Shown here in pieces: positions 28,127-38,590 of a stretch of DNA of 64,000 nt. The DNA comes from Methylobacterium adhaesivum (GTDB taxonomy: Bacteria > Pseudomonadota > Alphaproteobacteria > Rhizobiales > Beijerinckiaceae): the NCBI RefSeq assembly GCF_022179065.1, contig NZ_BPQD01000009.1:1-64000 (forward strand). The letters run 5' to 3'. Within the stretch, counting starts at the first letter, position 1. The number at the start of each line of letters is the position of its first letter. The notes under the pieces were generated by a model that saw nothing but the letters and a program-made list of their open reading frames with translations, did no database searches and was not told where the DNA came from. The translations under genes were made by a program, and so were the position numbers.

Positions 28127-29368
28127 TCAGGGCGTCGCGCTCGAAATCGGATCGAGGGCATCGGCCAGGCGCAGGAACCGCTGCGGATCGACGGGCTCGC
28201 CGTCGATCCGGGTCTCATAGTGGAGGTGGCTTCCCGTCGAGCGGCCCGTAGACCCGACACGGCCGACGATGGCGCCGGCCGCGACCCATTGGCCCGGCGT
28301 CACGTCGTAGGCGGATAGATGGGCGTAGCGCGTCGCCAGCCCGTGGCCGTGATCGACTTCGACCATGTTGCCGTAGCCGCCCCTGTACTCGGCCAGGGTG
28401 ACACGCCCGGCCGCCGTGGTGCGGGCCGGCTCGCCGGTCTCGGCGCGAAGGTCGAGGCCCGTATGCAGGGCATAGCCCCGCGTGAACGGATCGAGACGAG
28501 CCCCGAAGGTGCTCGAGACGGATGCCTCGCCGAGGATGGGTCGACGCAGGGGCAGGGCCTCGGCGAGGCGGCGCAGGCCGGCAGCCTCCGCGACGGCGCG
28601 CTGGGCCTGCGCCGCGGCCACTCCGAACGGATCATCGCCCAAGGGAACCAGGGGACCGCCGACGCCAGGTTCGGGGCGGGGCGCGAAGCGCGTCGGATCG
28701 AGCCCGACCCGCGCGAACAGGCCGCGCAGGCGCTGAGCCGTACGATCGGCCCTGGCGCCGATCCCGGCGACGATCCGCGACTGCGCTTCGGCAAGGCCGT
28801 CCAGGCGTTGCTCCAGGCTCGCCACCATGATGCCGGTGTGGCGGGCGCTCTCGCGGGCGCCGCGAAGGCCGAGGGGCTGGTCGGGGGGGTCGGGGATCGG
28901 AAACGGCTTGGCCGTCCCGACCGGACGGCGCTCGGCGGCGGTGACCGGCTCGTCCTCGACAGTCGCCTCCGGCAGGCGGCGTCCGAGGGTGTCGCCGGCC
29001 AGGGCCGAGAGGGTGCCCTGGCGCGATTCCAGGGTCTTCTGGCGCCGGGACAAGTCGGCCAGCCGCGCGGCGAGTTCGTCGCGGGCCGTCGCCTGATCCA
29101 AACTCGTGCGCTCGAGTTCCAGCTTCAACGCGGCGATGCGAGCCTCATAGCCGTACTGCATCGTGCTCTGCTGGGAGACGAAACGGGCGAGCACCTCGTC
29201 GTGAAAGACGAGATAGTAGGTCGCGCCCCCGGCCCAAATCGTGGTGAGGGCGAGCACCGTACCGAGGACCCGGACGCCGAGGGGGCTCTCGATCAGCCTC
29301 GCCCGGCCGACCGGTCCCCGCGCTCTGGGGCGTGCCTTTTCGCGGGGCTGACGGGGGGTGAGGAACAT
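28127..29368 (-). CDS. M23 family murein endopeptidase, membrane-anchored
   Basis: A 413-aa LytM/M23 protein. One N-terminal TM (about 33-55) anchors it, with a coiled-coil-like region (about 75-120) outside the membrane. The peptidase domain is at about 285-405, with zinc-site motifs HTGLDLRAETG (HxxxD) and SHLHYE (HxH), so it looks catalytically competent. A second long central region (about 175-270) is Ala/Arg-rich. Such proteins cut cross-links in peptidoglycan during growth or division. It converges with prfB, sharing a dyad terminator. Confidence 0.92.
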   Translation of the reverse strand: MFLTPRQPREKARPRARGPVGRARLIESPLGVRVLGTVLALTTIWAGGATYYLVFHDEVLARFVSQQSTMQYGYEARIAALKLELERTSLDQATARDELAARLADLSRRQKTLESRQGTLSALAGDTLGRRLPEATVEDEPVTAAERRPVGTAKPFPIPDPPDQPLGLRGARESARHTGIMVASLEQRLDGLAEAQSRIVAGIGARADRTAQRLRGLFARVGLDPTRFAPRPEPGVGGPLVPLGDDPFGVAAAQAQRAVAEAAGLRRLAEALPLRRPILGEASVSSTFGARLDPFTRGYALHTGLDLRAETGEPARTTAAGRVTLAEYRGGYGNMVEVDHGHGLATRYAHLSAYDVTPGQWVAAGAIVGRVGSTGRSTGSHLHYETRIDGEPVDPQRFLRLADALDPISSATP

Positions 29369-29462
29369 CGACGCAAACCTGATTCAGTGCCCATCATTTG
29401 GCCCGAACACGGTTAATGAAGCTTCACTGTCGCAGGCGCCCGCCACCCGCTCCGTCTTCGGA

Positions 29463-29930
29463 TCAGGCCTGGGCCTGCGCCGCCGCCAGCACCTCCTTGG
29501 CGTGCCCCGGAACCTTCACCTTCCGCCAGATCCGGACGATCCCCCCCGTGCGATCGAGGAGCATCGTGGTGCGCTCGACGCCCATGTATTTTCGGCCGTA
29601 CATGCTCTTCTCGACCCAGACACCATAGGCTTCGAGCATGGCCTTGGTCTCGTCCGACGCGAGGGGAAAGGCGAGATCGTATTTCGCCCTGAACTTGTCG
29701 TGGCTCTTGACGGAGTCAGGTGAGACTCCGATCACGATCGTGTCGGCTGCGGCAAAAGCCTCTCGCAGGGTGTTGAACTCCTGCGCCTCCAAGGTACATC
29801 CGCTGGTGTCGTCCTTCGGGTAGAAATAGAGGACAGCCTTGCGGCCCGCGAGGTCCGCGAGGCGCACGGCGCCGCCTCCCGCGCCCGGCAGGTCGAAGTC
29901 GGGAGCCTGATCTCCGGTATCGAGGGGCAT
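29463..29930 (-). CDS. bcp: Peroxiredoxin, Bcp/PrxQ type
   Basis: A 155-aa thiol peroxidase reducing peroxides. The peroxidatic Cys is C45 in DDTSGCTLEAQEF. The usual resolving Cys five residues on (C50 in E. coli Bcp) is Gln here, so this is the one-Cys variant. The ATG at 29930 has AAGG 5 bases upstream and gives normal family length. It is divergent from the AsmA-like gene. Confidence 0.94.
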   Translation of the reverse strand: MPLDTGDQAPDFDLPGAGGGAVRLADLAGRKAVLYFYPKDDTSGCTLEAQEFNTLREAFAAADTIVIGVSPDSVKSHDKFRAKYDLAFPLASDETKAMLEAYGVWVEKSMYGRKYMGVERTTMLLDRTGGIVRIWRKVKVPGHAKEVLAAAQAQA

Positions 29931-29990
29931 GATGCCTTCCTTTCGGCCGATTAATGGTATGCCTGGAGCCGACGCCGAGGCCCGGGCCGG

Positions 29991-32900
29991 ATGCCCGAGA
30001 AGCCTTTCCTTCCCGGACCGCAGCTCGATAGCCCGAGGGTGCGTTCCGATCCAGCGGCTCAAGGATTGATGGTTCAGGACACGGTCACGGATGCGCGGCC
30101 GGGACGCGCGGGCGGACGGCGGCGCCGGCGCTGGCTGCTTTGGCCGGCGGTGATTCTCGTGCTCGCTCTCGGAGCGGGTCTCGCCGGGCTCGTCTGGCGC
30201 CTGTCGAGCGGTCCCCTGCGCATCGACGGCATGTCGGAACGCGTCGCCTCGGCCATCGCCGGGAGCATCGGCGCGGGCTGGCGCGTGTCCCTACGCGACA
30301 GCGCCCTCGAACTCGATTCCGAGAACTCCCTGGCCCTGCGTGTCGGCGGCCTCGACATCTACAATTCCGAGGGCGCCCTGGTGGTGCGGGCGCCGCATGC
30401 CGTCGTGAGCCTCGACACTTGGAGCCTCCTGCGCCTCTCGGTCCAGCCCCGGGCCATCGAGTTTCGCGATCTGCAGATGACGGCCCTCGTGCACCGCGAC
30501 GGCAGCATCGCCTTTGCGGCCTCCGACACGTCGCAGGCCGGAGCCGTCGAACCCCATACCCTGCCCAGCGTGGACGCGGTGCTGGGCAAGGTCTCGCCGA
30601 TCTCCGCCACGATGGCCTCGATCTTCGGGGTGGTGCTGGATCGCGCCGGCATCGTCGGGGCCCTGGACCGGGCACGGATCACCAACGGCCGCCTCACCCT
30701 CATCGACGACGACGCCCGCCAGCGCGCGGTGTTCGAGCACGTCAACGGCCTGTTCCGGCGCGACGCCACCCGCAACGCCCGGGTGTTCGAGCTGCGCATC
30801 GACGGGCCGCACGGAGAATGGCGCTTCGGCGGCGATCTGCAGGAAGCCGGCGGCACCCGCCGCACGGGCATCATCACCCTCGACGACCTGCCGATCACCG
30901 ACCTTCTGCTCCTGTCGGGCCAGTCGAAGCTGCCGGTGGCGACCGACCTCAAGCTCTCGGCCAAGGCCGACATCGCCCTCGACACCGGCCGCATCGAGAC
31001 GATGACCGCCGACATCCGGACCAGCGACGGCAACTTCCTCATCGAGGAAAAGGACTTCAACCCCGTCACCATCGAGAGCCTCGCCGCCCGGGTGAGCTGG
31101 GACGAGACGGCACGCGCCATGAAGCTCGACGCCCTCGACTATCGCGGCGCCGGCAACACCGCCCACCTGACCGGTGCCTGGACGGCGGGCGCGCCGGATT
31201 CCGATATCAGCTGGACCATGAACCTCGAGGGCCGCGATGCCGTCCTGCGGGGCGCCAATGCCCAGGACCGACCCGTCACCCTCGACAGCCTGTCCACCCA
31301 TCTGACGGGGCGGGCCGGCGGCATCGCCATCGACGATTTCACCGTCCGGGCTGGGGCGGCGAGCGGGCGGATCACCGGGACCCTCGGCACGACCGCCGAC
31401 GACGACGGGTTGACCCTGCACATCACCGCCGCCAACACCGACGGGCGCATGGCCCTGCGTCTCTGGCCCGAGCACGTGGCCCCGCCGGCCCGCAACTACC
31501 TCGTGGACAACCTGCGCGGGGGCCGGGTCGACAACGTCGACATCACCATCGACATGAGCGGGCCCGAACTCGCCGCCGCGACGCGGGGCGAGCCCATGCC
31601 CGACAACGCAGTCCACATCGCGTTCGCCGTCTCCGACGCGACGCTGGCCGTCTCGGACGATGCGCCGCCCCTGAGCCGCGGCCGCGTCACCGGTGTCATC
31701 ACCGGCCTGACCACCACCATCCGGAACGTGACCGCGGACCTGCGCATGGCGGACAACCGCGCCCTGTCGATCACCGACGGATCGTTCGTGATTCCGAAGA
31801 TCAGCCCGGACGCGGTGGTGGCGCAGATCGGCCTGCGCCTCGGCGGCGGGGCCGATGCCTTGGTATCCCTGATGCAGACCCGGATGTTCAAGAGCCTGAC
31901 GGGCGTCGACATCGATCCGGCCAGCGTGAAGGGGGCGGCCGATCTCCGGATCGATTTTCCGCTCAACCTCAAGCACATTCCCGACTTGGCGGACCTGCCG
32001 GTGACCATCGCGGGCACGCTCGCCGAGATCGGCGTCGACAAGGCGTTCGGCAAGGAACGCCTCGACGCCGGGCGCTTCACGGTGTCGTACGATCGTGGCG
32101 CCTTCGCCCTCAAGGGCGACGCCAAGGTACTCGGATCGCCCCTCACCGTGGACCTGCGCCAGCCCAAGCCCGGCGCGCCGGGCGAAGTCACCGTCAATCT
32201 CAGCCTCGACGAAGCCCTGCGGGCGAAGAAGGGCATGCCTGTCTCGCCCCAGCTCACCGGCTCGATCCCGGTGAAGATCGCCCTGCCCATCGGGCGCTCG
32301 GGCTCCGGCAAGCCGCCGATCCGGATCGAGGCGGATCTCGTTCGTGCCGGCATCGACGGCATTGTCCCGGGTTTCACCAAGGCGCCGGGAAAACCGGGGC
32401 GCCTCGCCTTCACCCTGACGGAGAGCGCGGCCGGCGGATCGTTCGACCTGCGCGACATCGCCCTCGACGCCGCGCCCGCCCTAGCGCGAGGCACGGCGAC
32501 CCTTGGAGCCGACGGTCAGGTCGAACGGGCCGACTTGTCGAGCCTGAAGCTCTCGCCCGGCGACGACATGCGGTTGCAGCTCGACCGCACGGGGAATGCC
32601 TACCGCATCGCCGTCAAGGGCGCCGTGGCCGATGCCCGCCCGATCCTGCGCGGGCTCACCGCCCCGGAGGGCAAGGGCAAGGCCGACGCCGCCCCGAAGG
32701 ACATCGATGCCGACGTGTCGCTCGCCATCCTCACGGGCTTCAACGGCGAGGCCCTCACCAACGCTACCGTCAAGCTCGCCCTGAAGGGCAAGGACGTGCG
32801 GACCGGCCGTATCCAGGGCCGTTTCGGGGGTGCGCCGTTCAGCGCGCAGATCAGCCGCACCGAGCAGGGGCCGGCCCTCACGGTGGACAGCCAGGATGCC

Positions 32901-33521
32901 GGCGCCACCCTGCGCTTCGCCGACATCTACAAGCGGATGTACGGCGGCCGGCTCGTCATGAGCACGGGCCTCAACGATGGGCCGCAACAGGGCGTCGTCC
33001 AGATCCGCAACTTCGTCCTGCGCAACGAGCCGGCTCTGTCGAGCATCATGGCGCAGGGCCCCGCGAGCAGCGAGGTGGTGGACGCACGCGGCCGCAAGCA
33101 GATCGTACAGAACACCGGCAACGACGTGACCTTCGACCGCCTGCGCGCCAACTTCGTCCGCACGGGCGCCCGGGTCGATTTCAGCGACGCGGCGATCTCC
33201 AACGCCGCCATGGGCTTCACCCTGAACGGCTACCTCGACACCGCCAAAGAGCGCACGGACATCAACGGCACCTTCGTGCCGCTCTATGGCCTCAACAACG
33301 TCGTCTCGCAGTTGCCGATCCTGGGCCAGCTCCTCGGCGGCGGTCACAACGAGGGCCTGTTCGCCCTCAACTTCCGCGTGTCCGGACGCCTGTCCAAGCC
33401 CGATGTCAGCGTCAACCCGCTCTCGGCCCTGGCGCCCGGCATCCTGCGCAAGCTCTTCAGCGCCGGGGGCGGCAACGACGGGATCGCGGGGGCCGCGCCC
33501 ATGGGCGAGACCGAGCGGTAG
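29991..33521 (+). CDS. Large AsmA/YhdP-like envelope protein (DUF3971)
   Basis: A 1176-aa protein with an N-terminal basic tail, one TM (about 48-70) and a very long periplasmic part. The early LRIDGMSERVASAIAG region and the C-terminal AsmA-like domain (VRTGARVDFSDAAISNAAMG, LNGYLDTAKERTDINGTFVP, near 1055-1110) match the DUF3971/YhdP type. Related bridge-like proteins carry phospholipids to the outer membrane. The start is uncertain: an ATG at 30069 with AAGGA before it would drop 26 residues and keep the TM. It is divergent from bcp and convergent with tyrS. Confidence 0.85.
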   Translation: MPEKPFLPGPQLDSPRVRSDPAAQGLMVQDTVTDARPGRAGGRRRRRWLLWPAVILVLALGAGLAGLVWRLSSGPLRIDGMSERVASAIAGSIGAGWRVSLRDSALELDSENSLALRVGGLDIYNSEGALVVRAPHAVVSLDTWSLLRLSVQPRAIEFRDLQMTALVHRDGSIAFAASDTSQAGAVEPHTLPSVDAVLGKVSPISATMASIFGVVLDRAGIVGALDRARITNGRLTLIDDDARQRAVFEHVNGLFRRDATRNARVFELRIDGPHGEWRFGGDLQEAGGTRRTGIITLDDLPITDLLLLSGQSKLPVATDLKLSAKADIALDTGRIETMTADIRTSDGNFLIEEKDFNPVTIESLAARVSWDETARAMKLDALDYRGAGNTAHLTGAWTAGAPDSDISWTMNLEGRDAVLRGANAQDRPVTLDSLSTHLTGRAGGIAIDDFTVRAGAASGRITGTLGTTADDDGLTLHITAANTDGRMALRLWPEHVAPPARNYLVDNLRGGRVDNVDITIDMSGPELAAATRGEPMPDNAVHIAFAVSDATLAVSDDAPPLSRGRVTGVITGLTTTIRNVTADLRMADNRALSITDGSFVIPKISPDAVVAQIGLRLGGGADALVSLMQTRMFKSLTGVDIDPASVKGAADLRIDFPLNLKHIPDLADLPVTIAGTLAEIGVDKAFGKERLDAGRFTVSYDRGAFALKGDAKVLGSPLTVDLRQPKPGAPGEVTVNLSLDEALRAKKGMPVSPQLTGSIPVKIALPIGRSGSGKPPIRIEADLVRAGIDGIVPGFTKAPGKPGRLAFTLTESAAGGSFDLRDIALDAAPALARGTATLGADGQVERADLSSLKLSPGDDMRLQLDRTGNAYRIAVKGAVADARPILRGLTAPEGKGKADAAPKDIDADVSLAILTGFNGEALTNATVKLALKGKDVRTGRIQGRFGGAPFSAQISRTEQGPALTVDSQDAGATLRFADIYKRMYGGRLVMSTGLNDGPQQGVVQIRNFVLRNEPALSSIMAQGPASSEVVDARGRKQIVQNTGNDVTFDRLRANFVRTGARVDFSDAAISNAAMGFTLNGYLDTAKERTDINGTFVPLYGLNNVVSQLPILGQLLGGGHNEGLFALNFRVSGRLSKPDVSVNPLSALAPGILRKLFSAGGGNDGIAGAAPMGETER

Positions 33522-33524
33522 GAA

Positions 33525-33547
33525 CCGGCCCGGGGCGACCGGGCCGG
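33525..33547. terminator. Bidirectional hairpin between AsmA-like gene and tyrS
   Basis: ccggcccgg (33525-33533) pairs with ccgggccgg (33539-33547) around a 5-base loop, between convergent genes. There is no T run. Confidence 0.5.
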
Positions 33548-33561
33548 GGTATCTCCTGGCC

Positions 33562-34839
33562 TCAGCCGACCTTCAGGAGCACGTGCTTCTTGCGGCCGAA
33601 GGAGAGCTTGATCACGCCGTCCGCCGTCACGTCGCCCGTCCGCAGGACCGCGCGCTCGTCGGTCAGCGCCACGTCGTTAACCCGCAGGCCGCCGCCCTTG
33701 ATCTGGCGCCGGGCCTCGCTCGTGGAGGGCACTAGCTTCGCGTAATCGGGCCCGAAGGCCGAGAGCACGCCGAGGCCGGCTTCGAGGAGGTCGCCGGAGA
33801 CGAACACGGTGGGCAGGTCCTGGGCGACGCTCCCCTCGACGAAGGTTTTCCGCGCGGTCTCGGCGGCGCTGTCCGCCGCCTCGCGTCCATGCATCAGGGC
33901 CGTGGCCTCGCTTGCCAGCACCTTCTTCGCCTCATTGATCTCGGCGCCCTGGAGGGCCGACAGCCGGGCGATCTCCTCCATCGGCAGCAGGGTGAACAGC
34001 TTAAGGAACCGGCCGATATCGGCGTCCTCGGTGTTGCGCCAAAACTGCCAGTAATCGTACGGCGACAGCATGCCGGCATCGAGCCAAACCGCGCCTGCCG
34101 CCGTCTTGCCCATCTTGGCGCCCGACGCCGTGGTGAGGAGCGGACAGGTGAGCCCGTAGAGCTGGGGCGTGCCCATGCGGCGCCCGAGATCGATGCCGTT
34201 GACGATGTTGCCCCACTGATCCGAGCCGCCCATCTGCAGCACGCAACCGTATCGGCGGTTCAGCTCGACGAAGTCGTAGGATTGCAGGATCATGTAGTTG
34301 AATTCGAGGAACGACAGCTCCTGGTCGCGCTCCAGCCGCATGCGGACGCTGTCCATGGACATCATTCGGTTGACGGAGAAGTGCCGGCCGATGTCGCGCA
34401 GCATCTCGATGTAGTTGAGCTTGGTCAGCCATTCGGCGTTATCGACCATGGTGGCGGCGTTGCCGCCGCCCTCGAAGCTGAGGAACCGGGCGAAGGTCTT
34501 CTGGATCCCGGCCTTGTTCTCCTCGATCTGCTCCAGGGTGAGGATCTTTCGCGATTCGTCGCGGCCGGACGGATCGCCGACACGGGTCGTGCCGCCGCCC
34601 ATGAGGGTGATGGGCGTGCCGCCCGTGGCCTGGAGCCAGTGCAGCATCATGATCGACAGGAGGTGGCCGACATGGAGCGACGCCGCCGTGCAATCGTACC
34701 CGACATAGGTGGTGAGCCGCCCCTCCAGGGCCGCCGCGTCGATACCAGCCAGATCCGAGCCCTGATGGATGAAGCCGCGTTCGGACAGGACCCGGAGGAA
34801 ATCGGATTTCGGAGCGAAGGCGTCGGACGCGGTGGACAT
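33562..34839 (-). CDS. tyrS: Tyrosyl-tRNA synthetase
   Basis: A 425-aa class I synthetase charging tRNA-Tyr. The HIGH signature appears as HVGH ([13 protein letters not shown], near residue 58) and KMSKS as KMGKT ([12 protein letters not shown]). The tyrosine pocket motif [15 protein letters not shown] is intact. A C-terminal S4 RNA-binding domain is present ([16 protein letters not shown]). The ATG at 34839 gives [15 protein letters not shown] and normal length. It is divergent from anmK across 196 bases. Confidence 0.97.
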   Translation of the reverse strand: MSTASDAFAPKSDFLRVLSERGFIHQGSDLAGIDAAALEGRLTTYVGYDCTAASLHVGHLLSIMMLHWLQATGGTPITLMGGGTTRVGDPSGRDESRKILTLEQIEENKAGIQKTFARFLSFEGGGNAATMVDNAEWLTKLNYIEMLRDIGRHFSVNRMMSMDSVRMRLERDQELSFLEFNYMILQSYDFVELNRRYGCVLQMGGSDQWGNIVNGIDLGRRMGTPQLYGLTCPLLTTASGAKMGKTAAGAVWLDAGMLSPYDYWQFWRNTEDADIGRFLKLFTLLPMEEIARLSALQGAEINEAKKVLASEATALMHGREAADSAAETARKTFVEGSVAQDLPTVFVSGDLLEAGLGVLSAFGPDYAKLVPSTSEARRQIKGGGLRVNDVALTDERAVLRTGDVTADGVIKLSFGRKKHVLLKVG

Positions 34840-35035
34840 GGACGGTTCCGGTGTCAGAGGAGGGCGGATCGGGACAGGGCGAGGCGCGGCGTGATAGCAC
34901 CACGCGGACATTGCGCCGGCTCTTGGGAGGGCCTCACGAAACTCCCGGGCGCGCCGGGCTCTCGCCGTGAAGCCGACCGCGCCGCGGGAGTTCCGTGAGA
35001 GACACTTAGCAGGGCTGACCGAGGAAGGCACGACC

Positions 35036-36175
35036 ATGACCATGCTGCGCGCGATCGGCCTGATGAGCGGCACGTCCCTCGACGGCGTCGACGTCGCCCT
35101 CATCGAGACCGACGGGCATGACGTCCGGGTGGTGCAGAGCCACAACGGCTACCTCGAACCCCTCGGCCCAACGGGCTATCGCGGCTACTCGGACGAGGAT
35201 CGCGATCTGCTTCGCCGTGCGCTCGCCGATTCGGAGGCCGTCATCGCGCGTGAGGACCGGCCGGGATGCCTGCCCGAAGCCGAAGCCTTCGTCACGGCCG
35301 CCCATGCGGAAGCCGTGGAGAGTTTCCTCGCCGACAACGGCCTGACACCGGCCGACATCGACGTGATCGGGTTCCACGGCCAGACCGTGGTGCACCGGCC
35401 GGACCAGCGCATGAGCGTGCAGATCGGCGACGGCGCCGCCCTCAGCCGCCGCCTCGGCATTCCCGTGGTGTCGGACCTGCGCCACGCCGACATCGCGGCG
35501 GGCGGGCAGGGCGCCCCTCTGGTGCCGGTGTTCCATCAGGCGCTTGCCCGCGCCTCCGGTTTCGAGGGCGCGCTCGGCATCCTCAATATCGGTGGCGTGG
35601 CCAACGCGACGCTCATCGCCTCGAACGGCGACGTCATCGCCTTCGACACCGGGCCGGGCAACGCCCTCATCGACGACTGGATGCGCGAGCGCACGGGCCG
35701 CCCCCTCGACGATGGCGGCCGTACGGCGGCACGGGGACGCCCCGACGAACCGCTGCTGGCGTGGCTTCTCATCCACCCGTTCTTCGCCCGCAGGCCGCCG
35801 AAATCCCTCGACCGGAACTGGTTCTCGCACAAGCTCGCCGGCCAGCTCTCGACGGAGGACGGGGCGGCGACGCTCACCGCCTTCACGGCGCGAGCCGTGG
35901 CGCGGGCCCTCGACCATGCCCCCGAGATCCCGGCCCGCTGGATCGTGGCGGGCGGGGGTGCGCGCAACGGCGAGCTCGTGCGCCTGCTGAACTACCACCT
36001 GCGCGCCGAGATCACGACGGCCGACGCCATCGGCTGGTCCTCGGCCTACCTCGAGGCGCAGGCCTTCGCGCACCTCGCGGTGCGGTCATTGAAGGGCCTG
36101 CCGATCACCTTCCCGTCGACCACGGGCGTGCGCGAGGCTTTGACCGGCGGCGTCCTGGCCCAGCCGGACGATTGA
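35036..36175 (+). CDS. anmK: Anhydro-N-acetylmuramic acid kinase
   Basis: Phosphorylates and opens 1,6-anhydro-MurNAc from peptidoglycan turnover for reuse. At 379 aa it has normal length. The ATP-binding start [19 protein letters not shown], the catalytic region [14 protein letters not shown] and [11 protein letters not shown] / [15 protein letters not shown] are all present. The ATG at 35036 has AGGAAGG upstream; a longer frame exists but lacks such a site. The gene precedes aroC by 77 bases on the same strand. Confidence 0.95.
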   Translation: MTMLRAIGLMSGTSLDGVDVALIETDGHDVRVVQSHNGYLEPLGPTGYRGYSDEDRDLLRRALADSEAVIAREDRPGCLPEAEAFVTAAHAEAVESFLADNGLTPADIDVIGFHGQTVVHRPDQRMSVQIGDGAALSRRLGIPVVSDLRHADIAAGGQGAPLVPVFHQALARASGFEGALGILNIGGVANATLIASNGDVIAFDTGPGNALIDDWMRERTGRPLDDGGRTAARGRPDEPLLAWLLIHPFFARRPPKSLDRNWFSHKLAGQLSTEDGAATLTAFTARAVARALDHAPEIPARWIVAGGGARNGELVRLLNYHLRAEITTADAIGWSSAYLEAQAFAHLAVRSLKGLPITFPSTTGVREALTGGVLAQPDD

Positions 36176-36252
36176 TCCCGCCCCAGCGGGTGACCGCATC
36201 GAACGGGCCGGCATTTGTGACTCGCGAAAACCCGCGTTAGAGCGAGGGCACC

Positions 36253-37356
36253 ATGTCCCACAACACCTTCGGCCATCTCTTCCGCGTCACCACCTTCGGC
36301 GAGAGCCACGGGGTCGCCCTCGGCTGCGTCGTCGATGGGTGCCCCCCGGGAATTCCCATCGCGGCAGCCGACATCCAGGCGGAACTGGACCGGCGGAAAC
36401 CCGGCCAGTCGCGGTTCACCACCCAGCGGCGCGAGCCGGATCAGGTCCGCATCCTCTCGGGCGTGTTCTCGGACGACCGCACGGAGGGGCGCCAGCTCAC
36501 CACCGGCACACCCATCGCCCTCGAGATCGAGAACACCGACCAGCGCTCGAAGGACTATTCCGAGATCCGCGACAGTTACCGCCCGGGTCACGCCGACTAC
36601 GCCTACGACGCCAAGTACGGCATCCGGGACTATCGCGGCGGCGGGCGCTCCTCGGCGCGCGAGACCGCCGCGCGGGTGGCGGCCGGCGCCATCGCCCGCC
36701 GGATCCTGCCGGAGGGCGTCACCATCCGGGCCGCCCTGGTGCAGATGGGGCCGCACGCCGTCGATCGCGCCCGGTGGGATTGGAATGAGGTCGCCAACAA
36801 CCCGTTCTTCTGCCCCGACGCCGCGATGGCCGCCTTCTACGAGACCTATCTCGACGGCATCCGAAAAGACGGCTCGTCCATCGGCGCGGTGATCGAGGTG
36901 GTGGCCGAGGGCGTGCCGCCGGGCCTCGGCGCCCCGATCTACGGCAAGCTCGACGCGGATCTGGCCGCCGCGATGATGTCGATTAATGCGGTGAAGGGCG
37001 TCGAGATCGGCGACGGCTTCGCCTCGGCGGCCCTGCGCGGCGAGGACAATGCCGACGAGATGCGTTCGGGCAATGCGGGCGCGCCCACCTTCCTGGCGAA
37101 CCACGCGGGCGGCGTGCTGGGAGGCATCTCCACCGGCCAACCCGTGATCTGCCGCTTCGCGGTCAAGCCGACCTCGTCGATCCTGACTCCGCGCATGAGC
37201 GTGACCCAAGACAACCGCGACGTCGATCTCGTCACCAAGGGCCGCCACGACCCCTGCGTCGGCATCCGCGCCGTGCCGGTGGCCGAGGCCATGATGGCAT
37301 GCGTGCTCGCGGATCACTATCTGCGCCACCGGGGGCAGGTGGGCGAACGGAGATAA
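36253..37356 (+). CDS. aroC: Chorismate synthase
   Basis: Makes chorismate from EPSP, the last common step of aromatic biosynthesis, using reduced FMN. At 367 aa it has normal length. Signatures: [21 protein letters not shown] at the N terminus, [14 protein letters not shown], and [20 protein letters not shown] near residue 132. GAGGG lies 5 bases before the ATG. Its stop is followed at once by a palindromic repeat. Confidence 0.97.
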   Translation: MSHNTFGHLFRVTTFGESHGVALGCVVDGCPPGIPIAAADIQAELDRRKPGQSRFTTQRREPDQVRILSGVFSDDRTEGRQLTTGTPIALEIENTDQRSKDYSEIRDSYRPGHADYAYDAKYGIRDYRGGGRSSARETAARVAAGAIARRILPEGVTIRAALVQMGPHAVDRARWDWNEVANNPFFCPDAAMAAFYETYLDGIRKDGSSIGAVIEVVAEGVPPGLGAPIYGKLDADLAAAMMSINAVKGVEIGDGFASAALRGEDNADEMRSGNAGAPTFLANHAGGVLGGISTGQPVICRFAVKPTSSILTPRMSVTQDNRDVDLVTKGRHDPCVGIRAVPVAEAMMACVLADHYLRHRGQVGERR

Positions 37357-37403
37357 AGCATCGTCCCGAAAGGCGGTTTCCGGCTTTCGGGCAAAGATGA
37401 TGC
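37357..37403. repeat. Palindromic repeat / likely terminator after aroC
   Basis: agcatcgtcccgaaag followed by gcgg-tttc-cggc and ctttcggg, then a degenerate aaagatgatgc. It shares its outer arms with the dyad at 28084-28126, so both are copies of one dispersed element. It begins at the base after the aroC stop. Confidence 0.7.
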
Positions 37404-37461
37404 AAAACAATCGGTCTCCGCACCGCCCGCCATCCGCTCCGCAAGGCTTGAGAGAATTCCC

Positions 37462-38538
37462 GTGCCCCACACCCATGTGATCCAGGCCATCGAAGCCTAT
37501 GCCCGCGGCGAGATCGTCGTCGTCACCGACGACGACGATCGCGAGAACGAGGGCGATCTCGTCGTCGCGGCGTCCCTCTGCACGCCGGAGAAGATGGCGT
37601 TCATCATCCGCAACACCTGCGGCATCGTCTGCGCGCCCGTCACCCGGGCCGAAGCCCGGCGCCTGCGCCTAGACCCCATGGTGGCCGCCAACGACGCGCC
37701 GCTCGGCACCGCCTTCACCGTGACGGTGGACGTCAAGCACGGCCTCACCACCGGCATCTCGGCGGAGCAGCGCTGCAACACCGTGCGGGCGCTCGCCAAC
37801 GGCAACATGGGGGAGACGGACTTCGTCCGTCCGGGCCACGTCTTTCCCCTCATCGCCAAGGACGGCGGCGTGCTCATGCGCTCGGGCCACACGGAGGCCG
37901 CCGTCGACCTGTGCAAGCTCGCCGGCTTGCCCCCCGTGGGCGTGATCTGCGAACTCGCCAACGACGACGGCACGGTGATGAAGGGGCCGCAGATCACCGC
38001 CTTCGCCGAGCAGCACAACCTCAAGCGCGTCTCGGTCGCCGATCTCATCGCCTTTCGCCAGTCGCGCGAAAAGCTCGTGGAGCGTGTCGGGACCTTCCCG
38101 GTTCAGGCCGAGACGGGGGCGATGACGGGCTACGCCTACACGACGCCGTTCGAAACCGTGCAGCAATTCGCCTTCGTGCACGGCGACATCGGCGACGGAC
38201 GGAACGTGCTGGTGCGCCTGCACCGCTCCAACGTGGTCGCCGACGTCATCGAGGGCGGAAAGCAGATCGAGGCGGTGATGCGCCGCTTCGCCCGCGAGGG
38301 GCGCGGCATCCTCGTCTACCTCCGCGACGGGACGGCGGGCGTGCCTCTCCAGTCCTACGCCGAGGAGGGTGCGGAGGCCCAGCGGGTGCAGGCCTGGCGC
38401 GAGGTCGGCCTCGGCGCCCAGATCCTGCGCGACCTCGGCGTGGTCTCGATCCGCAACCTCGCGACCTCGTCGCGAGCCTATGTCGGCCTGTCGGGCTTCG
38501 GGATCGAGTTTTTGGGAGATGAGCGGCTGGAGGGCTAG
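37462..38538 (+). CDS. ribB: 3,4-dihydroxy-2-butanone-4-phosphate synthase with degenerate GCHII domain
   Basis: Riboflavin pathway enzyme converting ribulose-5-phosphate to DHBP. The N-terminal half has DDDDRENEGDLVVAA (metal and substrate binding), RCNTVRAL and RSGHTEAAVDLCKL. The C-terminal half (about 215-358) has the GTP-cyclohydrolase-II fold pattern but lacks the zinc cysteines (no RCDCG motif) and reads GDIGDGRNVLVRLHRSN there. Only RibB activity is expected, as is common in alphaproteobacteria. It starts with GTG, with GAGAG 7 bases upstream. A hairpin follows. Confidence 0.94.
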   Translation: MPHTHVIQAIEAYARGEIVVVTDDDDRENEGDLVVAASLCTPEKMAFIIRNTCGIVCAPVTRAEARRLRLDPMVAANDAPLGTAFTVTVDVKHGLTTGISAEQRCNTVRALANGNMGETDFVRPGHVFPLIAKDGGVLMRSGHTEAAVDLCKLAGLPPVGVICELANDDGTVMKGPQITAFAEQHNLKRVSVADLIAFRQSREKLVERVGTFPVQAETGAMTGYAYTTPFETVQQFAFVHGDIGDGRNVLVRLHRSNVVADVIEGGKQIEAVMRRFAREGRGILVYLRDGTAGVPLQSYAEEGAEAQRVQAWREVGLGAQILRDLGVVSIRNLATSSRAYVGLSGFGIEFLGDERLEG

Positions 38539-38544
38539 GATAGG

Positions 38545-38569
38545 CGCGAGGCTGCCCGGCAGCCTCGCG
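38545..38569. terminator. Hairpin between convergent ribB and deacetylase genes
   Basis: cgcgaggctgcc (38545-38556) is complementary to ggcagcctcgcg (38558-38569), a near-continuous 12-bp dyad, between two convergent genes. Confidence 0.65.
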
Positions 38570-38590
38570 TATCGCCGCCTCTTCGGGCGT

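Noticed and set aside
30291-31976. Minus-strand frame of about 560 codons inside the AsmA-like gene
   Set aside because: Composition shadow; the plus-strand protein has a TM and an AsmA C-terminal domain.
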